Notes under the pieces: generated by a model
Database searches by the model: none
What the model was told of the DNA's origin: nothing
Seen by the model: only the letters and a program-made list of their open reading frames with translations
Made by a program: the position numbers and the translations under genes
In this document: piece by piece, positions 33,245-45,639 of the stretch
Layout of the letters: each line of letters starts with the position of its first letter
Position numbering within the stretch: the stretch's first letter is position 1
Origin: Liolophura sinensis
Lineage: Eukaryota > Mollusca > Polyplacophora > Chitonida > Chitonidae
Direction of reading: 5' to 3'
Assembly (NCBI RefSeq): GCF_032854445.1
Contig: NC_088296.1
Span: forward strand, 25,305,897-25,369,896
DNA length: 64,000 nt

Positions 33245-34195
33245 AACAAATATAGTGTCCCGATTCTTATCTCTGATCATATTTAAGTAAACATTATAAT
33301 TCTAAACTTCAAATAAACTATAAACGGAAATATATGTACCATTTTTTTTTCAACCTTTCTTCATTATAAATATTGACAAAAATAAATTTTATTCACAGAG
33401 GGTTATATACACTCAGTTAACAAGAGGAGCTGATTTTCTCTGGCGCCCCCTCACTCACACAGTCACACAAACTGTCATGCCTGTACTTGTAAGATTTGTA
33501 GTCAAGTAAGTAATGTGTTGTTGTTTGATAACCCATCAGCCTACATAAGGCCCAGGTTGACATTAGAGTCACTGGTACGCATGCTAATCACAAAGGTTGA
33601 AGTGTCTCATTTTGGGGGTCGTGAGTACAAGAATAGCCTTGGGTGTGGATTTAACCCTAGCAAAGCTCCGATCAAAATTGCAATTTTCAGTCTCCGGTCC
33701 CGCCTGTGGCATTTTGTCCCAAAAAACGCTGTCAGATCCCCATCAAACTTGTCAAGCCGTCGGCGAAATAACTGTCTCCTCTGCAGACGGTAGACGTCTG
33801 AAATCTGCGTTAATCCGTGAACTTCAAGGAAGCACACCCTCAGGACTTGAGGCTACTGGTATATCGTCTGTATTCCCACGGCATCTCAGACTCTACCACA
33901 GACGGACAATTCTCATTAGCAAGATCAGAATAAGAAAGGACACTATAGTTGTAACTCTAATTCTAGTGGCAATGGCACAACTGAACGGAAACAGGCTCAA
34001 ATGTACGTACTGTACAGTAAAGTCCCCAAAGAAGGATAATTTGTGTGCCGTTTCTTCAAATAAACACGGTTAAGATGGAAGACATGAGGACTCTTAGGGC
34101 ACATGTACTTAAGACCAGCTACAAGAAAGTCCTCGAGATTCCAAATACTTTAGAAAGAAATGCTGGCTCTTGAGGCCAGATACCATGAATACATT
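33245..34195. other. unique sequence, function unknown
   Basis: A balanced, non-repetitive block at 33540-33960 contains open frames in two plus frames (92 and 158 aa) with no family I recognise and no methionine-independent support. Could be a regulatory element, old transposon or exon; unresolved. Confidence 0.35.
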
Positions 34196-34199
34196 CATG

Positions 34200-34795
34200 G
34201 TTACAAAAGCACAGGAAAAAACCATGACAATTGAGGCCAGGTTCCAAGAAAATCATTGTGAAGAAACCATGACAATTGAGGCCAAGTTCCAAGAAAATCA
34301 TTGTGAAAAAACCATGACAATTCATGCCAGGTTCCAAGAAAATCATTGTGAAGAAACCATGACAATTGAGGCCAGGTTCCAAGAAAATCATTGTGAAGAA
34401 CCCATGACAATTGAGGCCAGGTTCCAAGAAATCATTGTGAAAAAACCATGACAACTGAGGCCAGGTGAAAGAAAATCATTGTGAAAAAACCATGACAATT
34501 GAGGCCAGGTTCCAAGAAAATCATCGTGAAGAACCCATGACAATTGATGCCAGGTTCCAAGAAAACCATTGTGAAGAAACCATGACAATTCATGCCAGGT
34601 TCCAAGAAAATCATTGTGAAGAACCAATGACAATTGAGGCCAGGTTCCAAGAAAATCATTGTGAAAAAACCATGACAATTGAGGCCAGGTTCCAAGAAAA
34701 CCATTGTGAAGAAACCATGACAATTCATGCCAGGTTCCAAGAAAATCATTGTGAAGAACCCATGACAATTCATGCCAGGTTCCAAGAAAATCAGT
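34200..34795. repeat. 45-bp array, 13 copies
   Basis: Unit atgacaattgaggccaggtt, ccaagaaaatcattgtgaag, aaacc. It is directly abutted by the 17-bp array. The transition at about 34793 falls within ccaagaaaatcagtaccag. Confidence 0.96.
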
Positions 34796-35471
34796 ACCAG
34801 TACCAGAGATGTACCAGTACCAGAGTTGTACCAGTGCCAAAAACGTACCAGTGCCAGAGATCTACCAGTACCAGAGACGTACCAGTACCAGAGATGTACC
34901 AGTACCAGAGACATACCAATACCAGTACAAGAGACGTACCAGTGCCAGAGACGTACCACTGCCAGAGACGTACCAGTACCAGAGTTATACCAGTACCAGA
35001 GACATACCAGTGCCAGAGACGTACCAGTGCCAGAGACATGCCAGTACCAGAGACATACCAGTGCCAGAGATGTACCAGTACCAGAGACGTACCAGTACCA
35101 GACATACCAGTACCAGAGATGTACCAGTACCAGAGACGTACCAGTACCAGAGACGTACCAGTACCAGAGACATGCCAGTACCAGAGACATACCAGTACCA
35201 GAGACATACCAGTGCCAGAGACGTACCAGTACCAGACATACCAGTACCAGAGATGTACCAGTACCAGACATACCAGTACCAGAGATGTACCAGTGCCAGA
35301 GATCTACCAGTACCAGAGACGTACCAGTACCAGAGTTATACCAGTACCAGAGACGTCCCAGTACCAGACATACCAGTACCAGAGACGTACCAGTACCAGA
35401 GACATACCAATACCAGTACCAGAGACGTACCAGTACCAGAGACGTACCAGTACCAGAGACGTACCAGTACT
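34795..35471. repeat. 17-bp array, ~40 copies
   Basis: Unit taccagtaccagagacg with shorter 12-bp variants (taccagacatac). Unit and variants lack plus-strand stops in all frames, so three overlapping open frames (up to 345 aa, fused to the 45-bp array) arise; not considered genes. Confidence 0.96.
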
Positions 35472-35474
35472 TGA

Positions 35475-36158
35475 TTCATGCATGTGTACAATCTTTCCCT
35501 AAATGTAAAACAATTTCCATAGCTATCTGGCAATTTTCCAGGAAATCAAAAAGTGAAGACAAATGACTGAATCCAGGGCACCTCTTATCACTCGACACCT
35601 CATGTGTTATCTCCCTTTGTCCTTCTACTAAAATAAAAACCTCTGTCGCTATCCAAGCATCAAGTGGACGCCGGTTCAATGCATTTGCTGCGAAGTTTTT
35701 GAGCAGACAACTCATCCATCAAGCTGCAGATGGTTTTTCATACATGCAGACATACAACCTTATTCAAGCAAGGTTGATTTTTGCAGACAACTGGGAATAA
35801 TTCTTCAGTGAGAAAGTTAACATCATCATCGTTCATCATTTAAATATCATACAGATAAACAAGTTGATGTGAATATTTTTCAAAAACGATTAGAAAATCA
35901 ACTCGTAAACCTGTATTACAAAAAATAGCATATCCTCACATTTGTCAAACTTTTTATGCTAGGGTTTCACATTAAAGAACAAGTTTGATATACTTTCATA
36001 CGGCCAAGTGGTTCAATATTAGATATTAACCTGCACTTTTTTGTTTTTCTCGCCATGATTTTCTTTAGAACTTCCAAAATATAAAACAAAATTTTGGGCA
36101 ATACATCAATTTAAGCTTATGACTGCTTGTGCAAAATGAAAAGAACATAAAACAGCAT
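35475..36158. other. non-coding sequence
   Basis: Nothing recognised before the inverted-duplication arm. Confidence 0.4.
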
Positions 36159-36159
36159 A

Positions 36160-36716
36160 AATGACCTAAAATTTTGCCCATAATTTTGAGTGAATTTTTT
36201 AGAGGCAAATAAATGTCACAAAATATTGTTATTGGTGCTGAAACTTTCAATTTTTCAGTAGAATATCACCCCATGTTCCAAGTAAACATCAAAACACCTT
36301 TCTAAAATCAAAAGAACTCTCAGAATCAGGAAAATCATTTAGGTTATCATATTCGATGATTTTGATTTCGATCGTTGTTTAATAATTACGGCGCACATTA
36401 CGTTAGAATGAATGAATGAATGATTATGGCTTAATTAATGCCGCGTCAGCAATGTTTTCAGCCATATCATGGCGAGAACATTATGTTAGAAGAGGAAGGT
36501 GCATAATCACACGTCAATGTACATCATGTATAGCAGTTTAGTTCACATGAGTACATGTACCGTTTTTCCAAAATGATGCGAGAGTACATTTTATTTCTAT
36601 GGTATACAGCATGTAAATAACGCCTACAGTAAGGAAGGAAAGTTTCTGTGTACACCTTGAGTAGTTGTATGTATGTATGTTAACACTGTATGAGACATCT
36701 GTTATCGTCATCATTC
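36160..36716 (+). repeat. left arm of large inverted duplication (unique part)
   Basis: Matches the reverse complement of 46766-47392. A ~240-bp block compared base by base (from tttgatttcgatcg at 36361) is about 95% identical by eye, with a 4-bp indel in a gaat repeat. The outer ~130 bp is more diverged and fades near cctaaaattttgccc. It contains a SINE-like tail (aattaatgccgcgtcagcaa, cagccatatcatggcgaga) at 36409-36475 shared by both arms. It continues into the tandem array at 36.69 kb. Confidence 0.93.
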
Positions 36717-39050
36717 CTTATATGCCATCTGTAAAGCTTAGCTGATGATGTCAGTGATGTGTCATCATTCCTTATATGCAAACTGTAAATGTCAGTGATG
36801 TGTCATCATTCCTTATATGTCAACTGTAAATCTTAGCTGATGATGTCAGTGATGTGTCATCATTCTTTATATGCAAACTGTAAATGTCAGTGATGTGTCA
36901 CCATTCCTTATATGCACACTGTAAATGTCAGTGATGTGTCATCATTCCTTATATGCCAACTGTAAATCTTAGCTGATGATGTCAGTGATGTATCATCATT
37001 TTTTATATGCAAACTGTAAATGTCAATGATGTGTCACCATTCCTTATATGCACACTGTAAATGTCGGTGATGTCATCATTCCTTATATGCCAACTGTAAA
37101 GCTTAGCTGATGATGTCAGTGATGTGTCATCATTCTTTATATGCCAACTTTAAAGCTTAGCTGATGATGTCAGTAATGTGTCATCATTCCTTATATGCCA
37201 ACTGTAAAGCTTAGCTGATGATGTCAGTGATGTGTCATCATTCTTTATATGCAAACTGTAAATGTCAGTGATGTGTCACCATTCCTTATATGCAAACTGT
37301 AAAGCTTAGCTGATGATGTCAGTGATGTGTCATCATTCTTTATATGCAAACTGTAAATGTCAGTGATGTGTCATCATTCCTTATATGCAAACTGTAAATG
37401 TCGGTGATGTGTCATCATTCCTTATATGTCAACTGTAAATCTTAGCTGATGATGTCAGTGATGTGTCATCATTCTTTATATGCAAACTGTAAATGTCAGT
37501 GATGTGTCACCATTCCTTATATGCCAACTTTAAAGCTTAGCTGATGATGTCAGTGATGTGTCATCATTCTTTATATGCAAACTGTAAATGTCAGTGATGT
37601 GTCATCATTCCTTATATGCAAACTGTAAATGTCAGTGATGTGTCATCATTCCTTATATGCCAACTGTAAAGCTTAGCTGATGATGTCAGTGATGTGTCAT
37701 CATTCTTTATATGCAAACTGTAAATGTCAGTGATGTGTCACCATTCCTTATATGCAAACTGTAAATGTCAGTGATGTGTCATCATTCCTTATATGCCAAC
37801 TGTAAAGCTTAGCTGATGATGTCAGTGATGTGTCATCATTCTTTATATGCCAACTGTAAATGTCAGTGATGTGTCATCATTCCTTACATGCCAACTGTAA
37901 AGCTTTATAGCTGATGTATAGAGATGTGTCATCATTCCTTATAGGCCAACTTTAAAGCTTAGCTGATGATGTTAGTGATGTGTCACCATTCCTTATATTC
38001 CATCTGTAAATGTCAGCGATGTGACATCATTCCTTACATGCCAACTGTAAAGCTTTATAGCTGATGTTAGTGATGTGTCATCATTCCTTATATGCCATCT
38101 GTAAAGCTTAGCTGATGATGTTAGTGATGTGTCACCATTCCTTATATGCCAACTGTAAATGTCAGTGATGTGTCATCATTCCTTACATGCCAACTGTAAA
38201 GCTTTATAGCTGATGTATAGAGATGTGTCATCATTCCTTACATGCCAACTGTAAAGCTTTATAGCTGATGTATAGAGATGTCACCATTCCTTAAATGCCA
38301 ACTGTAAATGTCAGTGATGTGTCATCATTCCTTATATGCCATCTGTAAAGCTTTATAGCTGATGTATAGAGATGTGTCTATCCTTATAGGCCATCTGTAT
38401 AGCTTTATAGCTGATGTATAGAGATGTGTCACTATTCCTTATATGCCATCTGTAAACCTTTATAGCTGATGTATAGGATGTGTCTTCATTCCTTATATGC
38501 CAACTGTAAAACTTAGCTGATGATGTTAGTGATGTGTCATCATTCCTTATATGCCATCTGTAAATGTCAGTGATGTGTCATCATTCCTTACATGCCAACT
38601 GTAAAGCTTTATAGCTGATGTATAGAGATGTGTCATCATTCCTTACATGCCAACTGTAAAGCTTTATAGCTGATGTATAGAGATGTCACCATTCCTTAAA
38701 TGCCAACTGTAAATGTCAGTGATGTGTCATCATTCCTTATATGCCATCTGTAAAGCTTTATAGCTGATGTATAGAGATGTGTCTATCCTTATAGGCCATC
38801 TGTATAGCTTTATAGCTGATGTATAGAGATGTGTCACTATTCCTTATATGCCATCTGTAAACCTTTATAGCTGATGTATAGGATGTGTCTTCATTCCTTA
38901 TATGCCAACTGTAAAACTTAGCTGATGATGTTAGTGATGTGTCACTATTCCTTATATGCCATCTGTAAAACTTAGCTGATGATGTTAGTGATGTGTCACT
39001 ATTCCTTATATGCCAACTGTAAAACTTAGCTGATGATGTTAGTGATGTGG
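36690..39050 (+). repeat. 41/54-bp mixed array in left arm (tgtcatcattccttatatgc)
   Basis: About 50 units of two related types: short (aaactgtaaatgtcagtgat, gtgtcatcattccttatatgc) and long (with cttagctgatgatgtcag or ctttatagctgatgtataga). A ~400-bp block is duplicated (about 38181 and 38586). The same family appears in reverse complement at 46100-46770. Confidence 0.96.
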
Positions 39051-39104
39051 TTTACATGATTCAACCCAACTCTGGAAAATTAGATTAAAACATGACCAAG
39101 GCTT

Positions 39105-39560
39105 AATTTTTTATCATATCATGACAGCATCAGCTTTTGGCAGAACAGAAATGTGTACCATTTGCATCATATCATGACAGCATCAGCTTTTGGCAGAACA
39201 GAAATGCATACTATTTTGATCATATCATGACAGCATCAGCTTTTGGCAGAACAGAAATGTGTACCATTTGGATCATATCATGACAGCGTCGGCTTTTGGC
39301 AGAACACAAATGTGTACCATTTGGATCATATCATGATAGCATCGGCTTTTGGCAGAACAGAATGCGTACTATTTTGATCATATCATGACAGCACTGGCTT
39401 TTGGCAGAACAGAAATGCATACTATTTGGATCATATCATGACAGCATTGGCTTTTGGCAGAACAGAAATGCGTGCTATTTGCATCACATCATGACAGCAT
39501 TGGCTTTTGGCGGAACAGAAATGCGTACCATTTGGATCATATCATGACAGCATCGCCTTT
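39105..39560. repeat. 53-bp array, ~8.5 copies
   Basis: Unit atcatatcatgacagcatca, gcttttggcagaacagaaat, gtgtaccatttgg. Confidence 0.95.
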
Positions 39561-39670
39561 TGACAGTTCTACCCACATTTATGTACATGTTCAGAGCAGG
39601 ATATTTTTGTTTCAGCTCAGTCAAGGTCACAAACCCGAGAATATTTGAGAGCTCTGGTAATTAGAGTTAT

Positions 39671-39732
39671 CTGATTGGACTTTTACGCCGTACTCAAGAA
39701 TATTTCACCATCCACAGGTTGCTGGAAGACCC
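39671..39732 (-). mobile_element. SINE (family 1), internally deleted fragment
   Basis: Has tgattggacttttacgccg and actcaagaatatttcacc joined directly to atccacaggttgctggaaga; the intervening core is missing. Confidence 0.7.
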
Positions 39733-39734
39733 TG

Positions 39735-40498
39735 CTAATTAGCCTGCACAGTTCAGTGGTTCAGAAACTATTAAACCAGCCTTTACACCTCCAAGCTCAA
39801 TCGATGCACGAGTTCATTGTCTAATGTCTTGTGAAATACTCAATCCACACATTTCACAGGTGGTTGCAAGTATATAATGATGAATTCTATCTTACCTTTA
39901 TGGGTAAATATTTAGGCTTCCAAGCTGAAAGTCAGAACCCTGTATTGTTTTTGTTCAAGATATTTCAATTTTTACTTTTTGGACATTGACCTTTGCAGTT
40001 TTTATAGAAAACTACAAATTGCAGCTGTTTGAGATTTGGAGGCGAAGTTCTCACGGATATCATCTTTAACGGTTTTAAGCAAAACATTTAAACATCTGCT
40101 CCGGATCAAGAGCCCATGGATGGATCCTTCTGAAAACTGACATGCATGTAGACCACTAATAGTTACAAACTGTTTGAAAAAGACACTGACATCCTTTGAA
40201 AACTTTAAAAAGTCTCTGGTTGAACTGGTTGAATACATGACGTCATACAACCTTTTGAATTTTGATGTAACTTCAATGATTTCCACTGTAATTTGAGCCC
40301 GTGATTCTGAATCTGTTGGGTTTTCTGTCTACTTAACTTTTTCAGGTAAAGTCCAAAAAGCAATCTTAGGCTTCTGAAGTTGTGTTGTCACTGGTGAACT
40401 TTCAACGCTGAACGTTGTCCTGCTGATAACTGCTCAGTCATGTGGGTACAGTAGTAGAAGCTGATGTCTGGAAGCTGAGAAGCTGGATGGATCCCGTT
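39735..40498. other. non-coding sequence
   Basis: A 94-aa minus-strand open frame (40002-40286) has ordinary amino-acid composition, but I recognise no domain and see no flanking gene structure. Confidence 0.35.
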
Positions 40499-40499
40499 C

Positions 40500-41080
40500 A
40501 ACTTGACTGGATAAATATTGTACAACATAACTGGAAGAATTCAGATCAATTTGGCTGGATGAATATTGTACAACATAACTGGAAGAATTCAGTTCAATTT
40601 GACTGGATGAATATTGTATAACATAACTGGAAGAATTCAGTTCAATTTGACTGGATGAATATTGTATAACATAACTGGAAGAATTCAGATCAATTTGACT
40701 GGATGAATATTGTATAACATAACTGAAGAATTCAGTTCAATTTGACTGGATGAATATTGTATAACATAACTGGAAGAATTCAGTTCAATTTGACTGGATG
40801 AATATTGTATAACATAACTGGAAGAATTCAGATCAATTTGACTGGATGAATATTGTATAACATAACTGGAAGAATTCAGATCAATTTGACTGGATGAATA
40901 TTGTATAACATAACTGGAAGAATTCAGTTCAATTTGACTGGATGAATATTGTATAACATAACTGGAAGAATTCAGTTCAATTTGACTGGATGAATATTGT
41001 ATAACATAACTGAAGAATTCAGTTCAATTTGACTGGATGAATATTGTATAACATAACTGGAAGAATTCAGTTCAACTTGA
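40500..41080. repeat. 48-bp array, 12 copies
   Basis: Unit ttcagttcaatttgactgga, tgaatattgtataacataac, tggaagaa. Degenerate copies (ttcaacttgactggatgaatt) continue to about 41290. Confidence 0.96.
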
Positions 41081-41289
41081 ATGAGTAAGTTCAGTTCAAC
41101 TTGACTCAATAAATTCTGTTAAAGTACTGACTGAATAAATTCAGATCAACTTGACTGTTTGAATTCTGTTCAACTGGACTGGGTTAAATTCTGTTCAAGT
41201 AGTGACTGAATAAATTCAGTTCAACTTGACTGGATGAATTCTGTTCAACTAGACTGGACACATTTTGCTCTAGACTGCATGGATAAATT

Positions 41290-41925
41290 CTGATCAAGCA
41301 CTAGGAATACCATCAGACAAATTAAGACTGCTGAAGCCATTTAAAACATGACACCTCATTTATCTCCCTTTGAGCTCCATCACTCCATCACACAATAAAG
41401 GTAAAAAAAAACCTGATTTACTTTTTTTTAACATTGTCTCACTTGTGTGTCAAACTGGCATGTACAAGTTGTATATATGGGTTGAGTCTGTAAATTCTGT
41501 AATTAGAGAGCAACACAAACCCCATGTCAGCCATTGTTCTGGAGATCTGCGACATTCATACCCAATACTTCTGGAATCCTTAAAACTGATTCAGCATAAC
41601 TCAGGAGAGGTGTTAGGATTTGACAGATTTGCACTCAAAATACCAAATCACCGATCCGCAGCGATTTCTATGAAATGGGAGACTCAAGGACTGGCCACGC
41701 AGAAGGCCCTAATCGCAGTAGAACATTCTTTTCTTCTGTGATGATGCAGTGCTTGTAAAGTTTCTATGTGTTTTATGGGTACACATGTACTGATAATCGT
41801 GACATAATATAGGAAAGAACAGAAGAGTTCCCAGCTTTGGACTGTTTCTTTACAGACGAGTTCCCCGTTGCTTCTTTGCCGAATCATGGGATCTCATGCT
41901 GTACTTAATAACAATTAATTTATAT
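41290..41925. other. non-coding sequence
   Basis: A 123-aa plus-strand open frame (41370-41741) shows no recognisable domain; not called. Confidence 0.35.
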
Positions 41926-41927
41926 TC

Positions 41928-42066
41928 ATTTATTTGAATGGTGTTTTACCCCGTACTCCAGAATATTTCACTTATATGACGGCAGCCAGCATTATGGTGG
42001 GAGGAAACCGGGCAGAGCCTTGGGGAAACCCACGACCACCTACAGGTTGCATCCAGACCTTCCCAA
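41928..42066 (-). mobile_element. SINE (family 1), 5'-truncated
   Basis: Tail and core with ggtgttttaccccgtactcc, ttatggtgggaggaaaccgg and acccacgaccacctacagg; no head. Confidence 0.88.
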
Positions 42067-42199
42067 ATACAATTAATTTATAAGTCGTGCACACACAAGT
42101 ACCCCACTTAAACATATACATATATGTACTTCCAAATCATGCAATAAAAGGACAAAGTGAACTTTCTTGAAGTTTAAAGAAGTTCTTACATAAATTCGA

Positions 42200-42334
42200 T
42201 TTATTTATTCATTTCATCGCACATTTTAATGCCATACTCAAGAATATTTCACTCATATGACAGGGGGCCAGCATTATGGTGGAAGGAAACCGGGCAAATT
42301 TCTTGGGAAGCCCATTATCATTTGCAGGTTCCTG
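42200..42334 (-). mobile_element. SINE (family 1), diverged, 5'-truncated
   Basis: Landmarks: tttatttattcatttcatcg, ccatactcaagaatatttc, ccagcattatggtggaagga. Confidence 0.8.
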
Positions 42335-42336
42335 GC

Positions 42337-43080
42337 TACATAAATTTGGTCAGGGACAAAGTGTACTTGTCATTAGGGTCAATCATATGACCTTCTTGGT
42401 CAGGGACAAAGTGGACTTGTCTTCAGGGTGAGCCAAATGACCTTCTTGGTCAGGGACAAAGTGGACTTGTCTTCAGGGTCAACCACACGACCTTCTTGGT
42501 CAGGGACAAAGTGGACTTGTTTTCAGGGTGAGCCAAATGACCTTCTTGTCAGGGACAAAGTGGACTTGTCTTCAGGGTCAACCACATGACCTTCTTGGTC
42601 AGGGACAAAGTGGACTTGTCTTCAGGGTCAACCACACGATCTTCTTGGTCAGGGACAAAGTGGACGTGTTAATAGGGTCAGCCACATGACCTTCTTGACC
42701 TTCTTGGTCAGGGACAAAGTGGACTTGTCTTCAGGGTGAGCCAAATAACCTTCTTGGTCAGGGACAAAGTGGACTTGTCTTCAGGGTCAACCACATGACC
42801 TTCTTGGTCAGGGACAAAGTGGACTTGTCTTCAGGGTCAACCACACGATCTTCTTGGTCAGGGACAAAGTGGACTTGTCTTCAGGGTCAACCACACGATC
42901 TTCTTGGTCAGGGACAAAGTGGACGTGTTAATAGGGTCAGCCACATGACCTTCTTGACCTTCTTGGTCAGGGACAAAGTGGACTTGTCTTCAGGGTGAGC
43001 CAAATAACCTTCTTGGTCAGGGACAAAGTGGATTTGTCTTCAGGGTCAACCACACCACCTTCTTGGTCTGGGACAAAGTG
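42337..43080. repeat. 50-bp array, ~15 copies
   Basis: Unit ccttcttggtcagggacaaa, gtggacttgtcttcagggtc, aaccacatga. Some units carry an extra 10 bp (ccttcttgac). A multi-unit block containing ggacgtgttaatagggtc is duplicated (about 42660 and 42920). Confidence 0.96.
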
Positions 43081-43084
43081 GACT

Positions 43085-44140
43085 TTGCTTGAGCCAAATT
43101 AGTCTTCTTCTCTTTTGGAGCATTAAACTGACTTAGATGCAGTGAAATAACTGTCCTAATCAGGAACAAAGAGGCTGTCTCTAGATGAGTTTATATACAT
43201 GAAGAATATGCCAACAACTAGCCACTATATGAGCCAGGCAGTTTAACTACAAAAAGACAATATCCTTGATGAAAAGAGCAAAAGGCAAGGCCAGACAGTT
43301 ATATCAAAATTACGTCAAATTTTTGTGTACAGCAGATCTAACAAGAGCATTGCGATAAATTTTGTTTTGAGATCAAGCTGTGTCTAAACGAACAATTGGA
43401 TTCATTAACACGACAAGCAGACAGATAAAACAGCATTCTAAGAATAGCGTAAAACTGGTATTGAATACACAACTTTACTGAAGCCAGTGCAGTCTGTCAG
43501 GCTTCCAATACTGCAGGACCTCCCTTTAAACTTAGCTGGTATATGTATATCTGACGGAGTACTGAGTAGACAGATTATACTTGTCTGCCATTTAGGATGA
43601 TAACAGTGCCATTTTATCTGACAGACCGTCAATATGTGTCCTCTCAAATCACAGACGCTACATCCGCCCTCACCAGCCATTACCAGGATAATAACCATGT
43701 AATGATGCCTTAGGTAATTCAGATCAATGAGGCAATGACAGAAGGAAGTTGGACAGCTAGTGTTTGAGACATGCTGTTACGTTAACATTACAAGAATAGC
43801 ACATAATTTGATATGATGGGATGCTTAGGTATGCCTATAGGGCCTACATATATTCTCCAATCAAAACCTGAATTACACGTACAATGGTTTTGTTCAATCA
43901 TATTACTGTTATAATTATTGAGGCCTTGTAGATACATGCATGATTATGTGCTCCAATAACAGAAAAAAAAAATCTGTACTCCTGAAAAAAGATATAGTGC
44001 AGAAAATGCCTTGAAATCTGAATTTGGCCATAAACATTTTGTTCATTACAATTATGGTTGGGTGCATGGTTTCTTTACATAGGGGTTTTCCGGTCTGCTT
44101 TCTATTCTAAAATTGCCAAGATTTTCTCGAAATACCTGTT
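43085..44140. other. non-coding sequence
   Basis: No feature supported. Confidence 0.4.
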
Positions 44141-44382
44141 ATTTATTTATTGATGTGATTGGTGTTTTACGCCTTTATATCGTCAATCATATGACGGGAG
44201 GAAACCAAGCAGAGCCCGGGAAAAACCCACAACCATGCGCAGGTTGCTGCCAGACCTAACCACGTACGGCCGAAGAGGAAGCCAGCAGGAGCTGGACTTG
44301 AACTCACAGTGATTGCATTGGTGAGAGGCTCCTGGGTCATTACCCTGCACTAGCACGCTAACCAACTGAGCCACAAAGGCCC
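44141..44382 (-). mobile_element. SINE (family 1), near full length
   Basis: Tail tttattgatgtgattggtgt, core with a small deletion around tatgacgggaggaaacc, body to head agcacgctaaccaactgagc, cacaaaggccc (minus-strand TGGCTCAGTTGG A box). Confidence 0.9.
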
Positions 44383-44384
44383 TT

Positions 44385-45088
44385 TCAGAATTATAATATC
44401 CTGTGAGTGTCATACAATCTTGCACCACTTTTCAGTGGAAATCTTTAAAGTCCGGCCTTCAGATAATGTTGATGTTTCTGGCAAATAATGGCTGCTGGGC
44501 ATAAAGAGTTCAAGATGTCCAATAAACCGAGGTCCATTCTGATCTCTATGGCAACAGAAACGAGCAGGTTCTAACCTTAGCAGTTTTACATAACACCACA
44601 TTTCCTGTGTCAGGGGTAACTGCTGGCAAAATCCGGCCCAGGTATGACACATGACTGGCGTGCTTCCTGCTGATACATGCTGTGCCCTTTGGAGAAGTCT
44701 TGTCACACAGGGTCATTATCAGACCACCCCGTCACTGATAAGGGCGTCCCTGATAAGGGCGTCGCTTGATGGACAAATTAAACTTCCCGTCAGGCTTATG
44801 GTGTGATAAGCGCCGCACTAGCGGACAGGAGTTCCTGTTGAATCGCCATCAGACGATCTCTCACCAATATAACTAAAGTTAAAACTGTCAATAATGTAAA
44901 GCTTGTCTCATATTGTAGGTGAAAATTAAATTACAATCACAACAGATCTCTGCAATCTGTGTTTAAATACTATTAATGTGTACACAGATAAGGAGAAATA
45001 CTTGTCTCACACGTCTTCCAAATGCTCTCTTTTCACCACATCTTAACTTCACAACAGTACATTTAACAGCTAGATAATTCGAAAAAAG
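44385..45088. promoter_or_regulatory. unique block with clustered GATA-type sites (44715-44810)
   Basis: TGATAAG occurs at 44736-44742, 44751-44757 and 44804-44810, and its reverse complement core (attatca) at 44715-44721: four sites in under 100 bp. The first two lie in a 15-bp direct repeat (ctgataagggcgtc). Local GC is higher than the flanks. Suggestive of a GATA-factor-bound element; no functional evidence. Confidence 0.3.
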
Positions 45089-45089
45089 A

Positions 45090-45240
45090 TTTGATTTACT
45101 TGTTTGATTTGTGTTTCACGCCGTACTAAAGAATGTTCCATTCATACGATGGTGGCCAGAGAAAACCAGGCAGAGGCTGGGGGGAAACCCACGACCATCC
45201 ACGGGTTGCTGGAAGATCTCCCCACCGCAGGCCAGTGAGA
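45090..45240 (-). mobile_element. SINE (family 1), 5'-truncated
   Basis: Landmarks gtttcacgccgtactaaag, gaatgttccattcatacgat, gaaacccacgaccatccac. Confidence 0.85.
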
Positions 45241-45241
45241 G

Positions 45242-45638
45242 TAAAATTTGACCATCTGCCTGTAATTGAATAGTAAAGTGTTACCCGTACACAGTATATG
45301 TGTACAGGAATTACAACAGCTGCAAATATCCTGACGCTGGACTATTTCAAGCCATTTTTATGTGCATATATATTTCAACTTGAACAACTCTACCTGTATC
45401 TGTTCTGACAGCTATACTTAATAACTCATCAGGCATGACAGCGACCCTGATAAATTACTGTACACGAAAAGAAGCCTGAACAGGGGTGTGAGGAGTCCTA
45501 GGCCACACCCCAGATCCTGCTAATCCCATGACACAGCCTGTACACAAACATCCACAGGCGCCAGGTCCAAGGTCAGCATAAAGGAGGTTTTCTTGAAAGG
45601 GGATGAAAGCATACAGATATTGCAGGAACAAATGTTTA
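45242..45638. other. non-coding sequence
   Basis: Nothing recognised. Confidence 0.4.
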
Positions 45639-45639
45639 T

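Noticed and set aside
32493-33280. 241-codon minus-strand frame with repeated Cys-Thr-Cys-Leu segments
   Set aside because: 25-bp array cycling through all three frames; no non-repeat protein sequence.
34465-35566. 345- and 264-codon plus-strand frames
   Set aside because: By-products of the 45-bp and 17-bp arrays; three overlapping frames are open because the units contain no stop.
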